64,000 nt of DNA from Peptoclostridium sp. (GTDB lineage Bacteria; Bacillota; Clostridia; Peptostreptococcales; Peptostreptococcaceae): positions 1 through 64,000 of the forward strand of contig NZ_WXFG01000019.1 in assembly GCF_009881055.1 (NCBI RefSeq), given 5' to 3'. How positions within the stretch are numbered: position 1 is the stretch's first letter; each line of letters starts with the position of its first letter. Positions 21,179 to 28,372 of the stretch are shown here, one piece after another. The position numbers were made by a program, and so were the translations under genes. The notes beneath the pieces were generated by a model, which did not search any database, had not been told where the DNA came from, and saw only the letters and a list, made by a program, of their open reading frames with translations.

Positions 21179-22303
21179 TTATATATTCGTATCTTCCTGT
21201 ATCTGCGGTTGGGGATGTGGCTTTGGCTTTGTCTTGTTGAATATCTTGTATGACACTATCATTAATATAAGATATATAATGCCGGAAGCACCAAACGTCA
21301 TAAGACCTACAAATATGGCTGCCAGCAGCAGCACAGGATGTATGCCAAGCGAAGTTGACACAAGCTTTGGCTCTATTACATTCCTTACAACCACAACAAA
21401 TACGTAAAGCATCATAAGTCCTATGGCTGTCTTGTAGTTGCCCAATATTGCGTATATTATTATAAGCGGCCAGTATATCGCACCTGCTCCAAGCACAGGT
21501 ATTATGTCAACCACAAATGCCACAACACTTAATATTACAGCATATTTTATCTTAAGTACGAAAAAGAATCCTATAAACGTTTCGAGGAATGTTATGAAAT
21601 AAATCAGCGCATATGACTTGACCGTCCTGGCAAACATTTTTATTCCTTCATCCCATACATTCAGGAATCTTTGCTGTCCTTTATCCGAAAGTATTCCAAA
21701 CATTTTTTCCCTTATTGTGCCCATATCCCTTGTAAAAAAGTATGTCGATATCATAACAATGACCATTATAGCTATCCACAGCGGCAATGATGCTGCAAAC
21801 GACAATAATCCGTTGAGGACTTTACCGACCATCTCCATGATATTTTTGACAATGTCAGTAATCTGACCGCTGTTTTTATTTAAAAAATCAGGGTCAATAT
21901 ATTTGAAGTATACGTCGAATCTGCTCATCCAATCCTTAACAAGCTGTGTCACATCGTTAATATTAAGAGTTGTAAGCAAAGAGAGCAGCTGTTTGGCTTC
22001 CGAAACCACCTTGAATGAAATGAAGGTTAGAATGGTGAAGAATATTGCATATACCAGCAACGAAGCTATAAGTGCTGTGATTCCATTTGAAAGTTTCAGC
22101 TTCTCATTTAGCAGTTTGGTCAACGGCTGAAGCGATAGTGCTATTATGAATGCTATTATGAACGGGAACGTATATTTTGCAGTCCCAAAAAACGCTATGA
22201 ATGCAATCGTGTAGAATATGGCAAATATTCCAAATCTCCTCGCATTTTTCATAAAACTCTCGCTAAAAATTTCTTTGAGACTGTTTTTTATTTTATCCAT
22301 CAT
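21179..22303 (-). CDS. AI-2E family (PF01594-type) membrane permease
   Basis: A 374-residue membrane protein with two hydrophobic blocks around a polar helical domain (about 110-160), followed by the conserved half containing VDIIPVLGAGAIYWPLIIIY and a PKLVSTSLGIHPVLLL motif typical of the AI-2E/YtvI superfamily. The tail is polar and proline-rich. Members export signals, act as Na+/H+ antiporters, or function in sporulation (YtvI), so the role is open. The ribosome site is weak. Monocistronic. Confidence 0.85.
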   Translation of the reverse strand: MMDKIKNSLKEIFSESFMKNARRFGIFAIFYTIAFIAFFGTAKYTFPFIIAFIIALSLQPLTKLLNEKLKLSNGITALIASLLVYAIFFTILTFISFKVVSEAKQLLSLLTTLNINDVTQLVKDWMSRFDVYFKYIDPDFLNKNSGQITDIVKNIMEMVGKVLNGLLSFAASLPLWIAIMVIVMISTYFFTRDMGTIREKMFGILSDKGQQRFLNVWDEGIKMFARTVKSYALIYFITFLETFIGFFFVLKIKYAVILSVVAFVVDIIPVLGAGAIYWPLIIIYAILGNYKTAIGLMMLYVFVVVVRNVIEPKLVSTSLGIHPVLLLAAIFVGLMTFGASGIIYLILMIVSYKIFNKTKPKPHPQPQIQEDTNI

Positions 22304-22450
22304 ACGCTTTGCTTAAACCTCCATACATGTATTGACTTTCCAGCCGCTAGAAATTTTTGCTATTTCTTTTAGCCCTAATATATTACATTAAAGCTTGAAT
22401 GTCAACAGACACAAGCACTTCTCATTATATTCTAATCTTTGATGGGCATG

Positions 22451-22499
22451 AAAAAGCGGCATCATATGCAGCTTGAGATTTTACTGCCATAACACCGCT
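22451..22499 (-). terminator. terminator after the AIM24-like gene
   Basis: An interrupted stem (AGCGG..GGCAG with CTGC..CCGCT) is followed by TTTTT on the minus strand. Confidence 0.55.
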
Positions 22500-22506
22500 G
22501 AATATT

Positions 22507-23313
22507 TTAGTCTCCGTCCAGAAGTCTTCCAAGACCTCCCAGCAAACTTCCTTCATCCTTGGATGCTCCGCCGCCTCCCATATGGCGGGACGCCGATATC
22601 ATCCTGTCTGCCAGCCTGCTGAAAGGAAGCGACTGCAGCCAAACCTTGCCAGGCCCTTTGAGCGTTGCAAGAACTATGCCTTCGCCCCCAAATATGGCGC
22701 TTTTTATATCACCCATGAACTGAATATCATAGTCGACTTCGCTTGTAAATGCTACCAGGCAGCCCGTGTCTACCTTAAGCACTTCTCCTTGGCTGAGCTC
22801 TTTTTCTATTATAGTTCCGCCGGCGTGCAGGAATGCAAGTCCGTCACCTTCAAGCCTTTCCATTATAAACCCTTCGCCGCCAAAAAGTCCTACTCCTATT
22901 TTTTTCTGGAATTCCATCTGCACCGATATTCCCCTTGCCGCGCACAGGAATGCATCCTTCTGGCAAATTATCCTTCCGCCGTATACATTCAGATCAAAAG
23001 GCACTATCTTTCCAGGATATGGAGCGGCAAACGAGACCTTCTGCTTCTGGCTTTCCTTGTTTGTAAATAGAGTCATGAAAAGACTCTCTCCCATTATTAC
23101 CCTCTTGCCGGCTCCAAGCAGCTTGCCCATAAGGCCCGCCCCTTCGCCTTTGCCTGAAGCATCTCCGAAAACCGCCTCCATCTGTATTCCGTTTTCCATA
23201 TAGAGCATGGCTCCCGCTTCAGCTATTACACTTTCTCCCGGATCTAGCTCAATCTCCACAAGCTGAAGATCATCTCCATAAAGCTTGTAGTCGATTTCAT
23301 GCGCTCTTTGCAT
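22507..23313 (-). CDS. AIM24/TIGR00266-family protein
   Basis: A 268-residue soluble beta-rich protein. The N-terminal block LDPGESVIAEAGAMLYM and Gly-rich repeats such as FGGEGFIMERLEGDG and FGGEGIVLATLKGPG are hallmarks of the AIM24 fold. The biochemical role of bacterial members is unknown. A perfect AAGGAGG ribosome site precedes the ATG. The C-terminus is Gly/Ser-rich and likely disordered. Monocistronic. Confidence 0.85.
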   Translation of the reverse strand: MQRAHEIDYKLYGDDLQLVEIELDPGESVIAEAGAMLYMENGIQMEAVFGDASGKGEGAGLMGKLLGAGKRVIMGESLFMTLFTNKESQKQKVSFAAPYPGKIVPFDLNVYGGRIICQKDAFLCAARGISVQMEFQKKIGVGLFGGEGFIMERLEGDGLAFLHAGGTIIEKELSQGEVLKVDTGCLVAFTSEVDYDIQFMGDIKSAIFGGEGIVLATLKGPGKVWLQSLPFSRLADRMISASRHMGGGGASKDEGSLLGGLGRLLDGD

Positions 23314-23528
23314 TAATCCATCCTCCTTAGATTTATTTCCTATACACTTATTATTTACCCATCTGATGTGACTTACACATTAATTTCAGATTAACACTCT
23401 ACAAATCTCATGTTATGCCTTGTACAGTTTTTGGGTAAAAAATAGATAACGCATAAATAAATCGATAAATTATTTGTACAATGCAGTATATACTTTATGA
23501 TTGTCATATATCTAAGGAGGAATTCTAT

Positions 23529-23858
23529 ATGAAAGCAGAGCTTGAAAATAAAAAATGCGTTCCTTGCGAAATTGGAACAAATCCGCTCAACCACTCGGAC
23601 ATAATGGTTTTCTCAGATATTCTAAGCGATGGCTGGGAGGTCATTAACGACGTTAAAATCGAAAAGAAATTCAAGTTCAAGGACTTCAAGGAAGCCCTTG
23701 AATTCACAAACAAGGTTGGCGCACTAGCCGAAGAAGAAGGTCATCATCCCGACATTCAGCTTTCCTGGGGCAAAGTTGTAATATCGCTTACAACCCACAA
23801 AATACACGGGCTTTCCGAAAACGACTTCATTATGGCTGTGAAAATCGATAAGCTATAA
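23529..23858 (+). CDS. phhB: pterin-4a-carbinolamine dehydratase (PhhB/PCD)
   Basis: A 109-residue PCD-family enzyme. The active-site histidines lie in EEEGHHPDIQLSWG and the family end motif is THKIHGLSENDF. The ATG at 23529 follows AAGGAGG; an upstream in-frame ATG lacks a ribosome site. The classical role is recycling the pterin cofactor of aromatic amino-acid hydroxylases. No hydroxylase is present here and one is unlikely in an anaerobe. Some bacterial PCDs are thought to work in molybdopterin or folate pterin metabolism instead. Confidence 0.9.
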   Translation: MKAELENKKCVPCEIGTNPLNHSDIMVFSDILSDGWEVINDVKIEKKFKFKDFKEALEFTNKVGALAEEEGHHPDIQLSWGKVVISLTTHKIHGLSENDFIMAVKIDKL

Positions 23859-23886
23859 ATAACCATACGCTATTGTCCACCATTTT

Positions 23887-23921
23887 AGCGCCGGATTCAT
23901 ATAAATGATCCGGCGCTTTTA
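23887..23921 (+). terminator. terminator after phhB
   Basis: AGCGCCGGAT (23887-23896) pairs with ATCCGGCGCT (23908-23917), followed by T's. Confidence 0.85.
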
Positions 23922-23941
23922 CTTTTTTGAAAAAAAATAAA

Positions 23942-23956
23942 TGAAAATAATTATCA
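23942..23956. promoter_or_regulatory. upstream Fur-type box
   Basis: TGAAAATAATTATCA matches the 7-1-7 Fur motif TGATAATnATTATCA at all but one base. It abuts the -35 of the iron-transporter promoter. Confidence 0.7.
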
Positions 23957-23962
23957 TTTTCA

Positions 23963-23991
23963 TTGACAGGGTGGCTAAACCTATATATATT
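23963..23991 (+). promoter_or_regulatory. sigma-A promoter of the ferric-iron transporter operon
   Basis: TTGACA (perfect), a 17-bp spacer and TATATT, flanked on both sides by Fur-type boxes. Confidence 0.75.
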
Positions 23992-23997
23992 TATCGA

Positions 23998-24018
23998 TAT
24001 TGATAATCATTATCAATA
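23998..24018. promoter_or_regulatory. perfect 21-bp Fur box at the transcription start
   Basis: TATTGATAATCATTATCAATA is a perfect palindrome around a central C and contains an exact TGATAATCATTATCA. It lies a few bases after the -10, where a bound iron repressor would block initiation. Confidence 0.85.
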
Positions 24019-24048
24019 AATATAATATTTAAATATATGGAGGTTTTT

Positions 24049-25110
24049 ATGAATAGGAAAACAGCTTCACTGATTTCAAGTTTTATTATTGGAGCCGCAG
24101 TACTAAGCGGCTGTACAGCCAACCCTTCTTCTTTGAAGACAAGCGTTAGCAATAAAGAAGAGGTAGTCAACATATATTCAGACAGGCACTATGATACCGA
24201 CAGGGAACTGTATAGCATTTTTGAGGAAACAACAGGAATTAAGGTTAATGTTGTGGAAGGCAAATCGGATGAGCTTATTGAGAGGCTAAGCCGTGAAGGT
24301 AAAGATACAAGCGCAGACATACTGATAACGGCAGATGCGGGAAGACTCCACAGAGCCAAAGAAAAAGGCCTTCTTCAGTCTATCGAAAGCAAAAATCTTG
24401 AAACTTCAATACCAGAAAACTTGAGGGATTCAGACAACCAATGGTTTGGACTAACAGTAAGAGGCAGAGTTTTTGTTTACTCCAAAGACAGGGTGAATCC
24501 GAGCGAGCTTTCTACATACGAGGACCTAGCCAATCCAAAATGGAAGGGCAAAATTCTTGTAAGACCTGCTGACAGCATATATAACCAATCTCTTCTGGCT
24601 TCATTTATTGAGCTTAGGGGCGAAGAAGCCGCAAAAGAATGGGCATCAGGAATAGTCGCAAATATGGCCCAAACGCCTAAGGGCAACGACCGTGATCAAG
24701 CCAAAGCTGTTGTGGCCGGCATTGGAGACATCGCCATAATGAATACGTACTATTTAGGTAAAATGCTTAACTCTTCAGATCCCGCTGAAGTAGAAGTTGC
24801 AAAAAAAGTCGGTATATTTTTCCCCGATCAAACAGGCGACGGAACGCACATTAACATAAGCGGTGCAGGCGTAACAGCATATTCAAAAAACAAGGACAAC
24901 GCCGTAAAGTTCATTGAATTTCTTGCAAGCGAAAAATCCCAGAGAATTTTTGCGGATTTGAATTATGAATATCCGGCGAATCCAGCTGTTGAGCCTTCAG
25001 ATCTTCTAAAGTCATGGGGCGAATTCAAATCTCAAGAAATACCACTTTCAAGGCTTGGAGAACTTAACCAGAGAGCTGTTGAAATACTCGGCGAGGTAGG
25101 CTGGAAATAG
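24049..25110 (+). CDS. fbpA: ferric-iron ABC transporter substrate-binding lipoprotein (FbpA/FutA type)
   Basis: A 354-residue lipoprotein with lipobox LSGC (Cys about residue 22). The mature part begins VVNIYSDRHYDTDRELYS, as in Fe(III)-binding FbpA/FutA proteins, and includes ILVRPADSIYNQSLLASF, ISGAGVTAYSKN and a C-terminal NYEYPANP loop. Tyrosines in these regions normally bind ferric iron. The ATG follows GGAGG. Two Fur-type boxes confirm the iron role. The downstream hairpin probably keeps fbpA mRNA above the permease mRNA. Confidence 0.92.
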   Translation: MNRKTASLISSFIIGAAVLSGCTANPSSLKTSVSNKEEVVNIYSDRHYDTDRELYSIFEETTGIKVNVVEGKSDELIERLSREGKDTSADILITADAGRLHRAKEKGLLQSIESKNLETSIPENLRDSDNQWFGLTVRGRVFVYSKDRVNPSELSTYEDLANPKWKGKILVRPADSIYNQSLLASFIELRGEEAAKEWASGIVANMAQTPKGNDRDQAKAVVAGIGDIAIMNTYYLGKMLNSSDPAEVEVAKKVGIFFPDQTGDGTHINISGAGVTAYSKNKDNAVKFIEFLASEKSQRIFADLNYEYPANPAVEPSDLLKSWGEFKSQEIPLSRLGELNQRAVEILGEVGWK

Positions 25111-25119
25111 ATAGCTGCA

Positions 25120-25141
25120 GGGGCAGCCTGAAAGCTGCCCC
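25120..25141 (+). repeat. GC-rich hairpin between fbpA and fbpB
   Basis: GGGGCAGC pairs with GCTGCCCC over a 6-nt loop just after the fbpA stop, without a T run. Such hairpins often protect the upstream message so the binding protein is made in excess over the permease. Confidence 0.6.
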
Positions 25142-25171
25142 CATATGTTCATAATCAAAGGATGTGCATTA

Positions 25172-26836
25172 ATGAGATACATATTAAACGGCTTCTCAAA
25201 ACTCAAATACAAATTGAATATATGGTCGCTTTCAAGCATTGTTGTAATTCTTATTCTGACGATACCCAGCCTGAGTGTTTTTTCCGGACTTTTCTATCCC
25301 GGAAATAGCAATTGGATTCACTTTAAAGCGTATTTGCTGAGTGATTATATCTCCAATACAGTCATACTAATATCTTCTGTTGGAATTGCCGCGGCAATTT
25401 CAGGCACCCTGCTTGCATGGCTTGTCTGCATGTACGATTTTCCAGGACGCCGCTTTTTCAAATGGGCACTAATCCTTCCGCTTTCCATACCACCTTATAT
25501 GGGCGCTTACACATATGCAGGCATTTTTGACTACACAGGTCCTGTTCAGACTCTCATAAGACAGCAGACAAGCTGGAGCATAGATCCCAGACATTTCGAT
25601 ATAATGTCGATTCAGGGAGCTTCGTTCATATTCACAATTTTTTTATTTCCATATGTGTATATGCTTGTACGCTCTTTTCTCGTAAATCAGTCTTCATCCA
25701 TGCTCGAAAGCTCGCGACTACTAGGATCTAGTGGCATCTCATCATTCTTTGCCGTCATTGTTCCTCTCTCGCGTGTTTCGATAGCCGGCGGAGTCAGCCT
25801 TGTAATGCTTGAAGTCCTCAATGATTATGGAGTCGTCAAATATCTTGGCATTCCAGCACTTAGCACTGCGATATTCAAGGCTTGGTTTTCTCTTGGCGAT
25901 ATCCAGACGGCAATAAAGCTATCCTCATACCTCATGCTCGCCGTCTGCATTGTTTTAATCTTAGAAAAGCTTCTGCGTGGCAGACGCAGCTTTTCGTATT
26001 CGAGCACTAAAATACGTCCGCTTAACGCCACAAAGCTCCACGGCTTACATGCTTTTGGTGCAACAACTGTATGCGCCCTGTTTTTCTCGGCGGGATTCTT
26101 AGTGCCGCTGCTTCAATTAGCATCCTGGAGTTTCAAAACCTACGCCAGCGTATTCGATGTAGATTTACTAAAAGCCGGGTTTCAGTCTGCACTGACAGCT
26201 GGAATTGCAGCACTTTTAATAACATTACTGTCTATAATTATTGCAAATTCAAGCAGGATATCAAAAGGCCTCGCTTCGATTGCTTATTCACGCATAATTT
26301 CATTCGGATATTCAATCCCAGGTGCCGTCATTGCAATAGGTGTGCTTTCACTTTTTGTTTATTTGGACAGAATAATACATCCACTCTATTCGAGCATCAA
26401 CAGTTCAGCCCCATCACTGCTTTTAAGCGGCAGCATTTTAATGCTCATATTTGCTTACGTTGTTAGATTCATGTCTATTGGGTACAACAGCATTGACGCA
26501 GGCTTTGAAAAAAACGGCAGAAGCTATTATGAGGCTTCAAGGACACTCGGCATGAATATAACCCAGACTTTCTTCAAGGTTGATATGAAAATGCTAAAGC
26601 CCGCCATCGCCTCCGCTTTCATACTGGTGTTTGTAGACATACTCAAGGAGCTGCCTCTTACTCTAATTCTCAGACCGTTCAACTTCAACACATTATCTAC
26701 CAAGGCATTCCAATATGCAAATGATGAGATGGTTCAAGAAGCTTCTATAGCTTCATTAATAATAGTACTTATTAGTGCAGTTTTAATATTGCTGCTTAAC
26801 AAAAAAAATTCAAAGGGGGAGCACAATGCATTTTAA
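25172..26836 (+). CDS. fbpB: ferric-iron ABC transporter permease (FbpB type)
   Basis: A 554-residue permease made of two fused halves with about 12 TM segments, normal for FbpB. Each half has an EAA loop: ESSRLLGSSGISSFFAVIVP in the first and YYEASRTLGMNITQTFFKVD in the second. The ATG follows AAAGGA; the frame extends upstream into the hairpin region without a ribosome site. The stop overlaps the start of fbpC. Confidence 0.92.
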   Translation: MRYILNGFSKLKYKLNIWSLSSIVVILILTIPSLSVFSGLFYPGNSNWIHFKAYLLSDYISNTVILISSVGIAAAISGTLLAWLVCMYDFPGRRFFKWALILPLSIPPYMGAYTYAGIFDYTGPVQTLIRQQTSWSIDPRHFDIMSIQGASFIFTIFLFPYVYMLVRSFLVNQSSSMLESSRLLGSSGISSFFAVIVPLSRVSIAGGVSLVMLEVLNDYGVVKYLGIPALSTAIFKAWFSLGDIQTAIKLSSYLMLAVCIVLILEKLLRGRRSFSYSSTKIRPLNATKLHGLHAFGATTVCALFFSAGFLVPLLQLASWSFKTYASVFDVDLLKAGFQSALTAGIAALLITLLSIIIANSSRISKGLASIAYSRIISFGYSIPGAVIAIGVLSLFVYLDRIIHPLYSSINSSAPSLLLSGSILMLIFAYVVRFMSIGYNSIDAGFEKNGRSYYEASRTLGMNITQTFFKVDMKMLKPAIASAFILVFVDILKELPLTLILRPFNFNTLSTKAFQYANDEMVQEASIASLIIVLISAVLILLLNKKNSKGEHNAF

Positions 26837-27467
26837 AATTGACAACATAAGCTTCAAGTACAAAAATTCCGGCAGCAATATAATTGACAGCTTCAGCCTG
26901 GAACTAGAGAAAGGGGCTACTGCCGCAATTCTCGGCGGAAGCGGCAGCGGAAAAAGCACGCTTCTGCGACTTATTGCCGGGCTTGAAACTCCACTCAAGG
27001 GAAATATTATATTAGACGGTCAAACGCTATCTGGTGATTCAATATTTGTCCAACCTGAAAAAAGAGGTGTCGGAATGGTTTTTCAGGATTATGCACTATT
27101 TCCACACCTTACGGTCGCTCAAAACATTACATTCGGCCTCAGGAAGCTTGGTGCGGAACATAAAGCTCAGAGACTTGAAGAAATGCTAAAGCTCATTGAA
27201 CTCGAAGACAAACAAAATAAGTATCCTCATGAACTCAGCGGCGGCCAGCAGCAAAGAGTTGCATTTGCTAGGGCTGTGGCTCCAGAACCGTCACTCCTGC
27301 TGCTTGACGAACCATTCAGCAACTTGGATGCTGAATTGAAATCGCGAATCCGACTTGAATTTAAAAAACTCCTTGAGAAATTGAAAATCACTTCGGTATT
27401 TGTAACTCACGACATTGAAGATGCAATAAGTATTTCAACAAAGACAATATATCTGGATTCAAACTAA
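26826..27467 (+). CDS. fbpC: ferric-iron ABC transporter ATP-binding protein (FbpC type)
   Basis: A 213-residue ATPase. Walker A GGSGSGKST, signature LSGGQQQRVAFARA, Walker B LLLLDEPFSNLD, H-loop VTHD. It is much shorter than typical FbpC (about 350 residues) because it stops right after the H-loop and lacks the C-terminal regulatory/TOBE domain. The reading frame is clean and a terminator follows, so this is its natural end, not a frameshift. Overlaps fbpB by 11 bp. Confidence 0.9.
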   Translation: MHFKIDNISFKYKNSGSNIIDSFSLELEKGATAAILGGSGSGKSTLLRLIAGLETPLKGNIILDGQTLSGDSIFVQPEKRGVGMVFQDYALFPHLTVAQNITFGLRKLGAEHKAQRLEEMLKLIELEDKQNKYPHELSGGQQQRVAFARAVAPEPSLLLLDEPFSNLDAELKSRIRLEFKKLLEKLKITSVFVTHDIEDAISISTKTIYLDSN

Positions 27468-27496
27468 ACTTCTCCGAGGCAGCAATGCAGGCATCA

Positions 27497-27529
27497 AAAG
27501 AGGGCATGAAAATTCACGCCCTCTTTTTT
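27497..27529. terminator. bidirectional terminator between fbpC and the lgt-like gene
   Basis: AAAGAGGGC (27497-27505) pairs with GCCCTCTTT (27518-27526), with T's on plus and A's on the other side. The stem overlaps the stop region of the lgt-like gene. Confidence 0.8.
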
Positions 27530-28347
27530 GTGCCAATTCCATTCGAAAAAAATATCCATAAAAACGTTACTAATAAAAGTACCATTATAACCACGTAAAG
27601 TCTTGGCTGCCACATCAGATAGTTAGCCTGTGCTGAGCTGAATTCCCTAAGGCCGTGGTTGAGCGTCCTGAAAATTGTGAATGCAAGCGAGCAGGCCATG
27701 AACACAAAACCGTCCTTTAGCCCTTTTTTATTAAGATATATGGCCAATAGCATTATTGCAGCCGCAGCAAGCAGCTCGTATATCTGCGTAGGATGAACGG
27801 CGTGCGATTCTAAAGGAATATTGAGTATTGTGAAGTCCGCAGCCTTGTCTTTGAAGTGGTATGAATAAGCTGGACTTCCCATGGGGAATCTAATTCCCCA
27901 CGGAAGCTCTGTCTCCTTACCGTAACAGCAACCATTAAAAAGACATCCTATTTTCATAGTCCCAATACCGACGCATATTGCAGGCACAAGTATATCTGCA
28001 ATTCTCATAAGCCTCTGCCTCATTAAAATGACCACCAGACCCCCAAGCAATGCGCTTCCGAAAATCCCGCCATAAAGCGCAAAATTGCTAGCTGATATGT
28101 CTGCTATGTTGTATCCTTTTTCAATGTAGAGTGCCCGATTTAGCATGTAGTGAAGCAGCCTGGCTCCTGTTAGAAAGCCCGCTACTATTGTCACCGTCAA
28201 AATAGTTGCTTGCTTCTTCGTAAGCAATTCCTTTCTCAGTGATAAGTAACATACTGACATTGCAGCTGTTACAGCCAAAGCCATGAAAAGCTTGTAAGAG
28301 TTAAATGTCAGTATTTTTAATCCCATTATGCTGATTTGAGGGTTCAT
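27514..28347 (-). CDS. prolipoprotein diacylglyceryl transferase family protein (divergent)
   Basis: A 277-residue multi-TM protein of the Lgt fold. Recognisable: NFALYGGIFGSALLGG, KIGCLFNGCCYGKETELPWG and HAVHPTQIYE. Canonical Lgt has a GRxGNFxNxE signature; here it is MKIGCLFNGCCYG, with Lys for the key Arg and a Cys-rich loop, as in the variant Lgt-like subfamily. It follows a lipoprotein gene in the same direction (25-bp gap), suggesting a dedicated lipid-attachment or other envelope role. Whether it is the cell's main Lgt is doubtful. Confidence 0.75.
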   Translation of the reverse strand: MNPQISIMGLKILTFNSYKLFMALAVTAAMSVCYLSLRKELLTKKQATILTVTIVAGFLTGARLLHYMLNRALYIEKGYNIADISASNFALYGGIFGSALLGGLVVILMRQRLMRIADILVPAICVGIGTMKIGCLFNGCCYGKETELPWGIRFPMGSPAYSYHFKDKAADFTILNIPLESHAVHPTQIYELLAAAAIMLLAIYLNKKGLKDGFVFMACSLAFTIFRTLNHGLREFSSAQANYLMWQPRLYVVIMVLLLVTFLWIFFSNGIGTKKRA

Positions 28348-28372
28348 AACTTACGCCTGCTTTTAAATTTCA

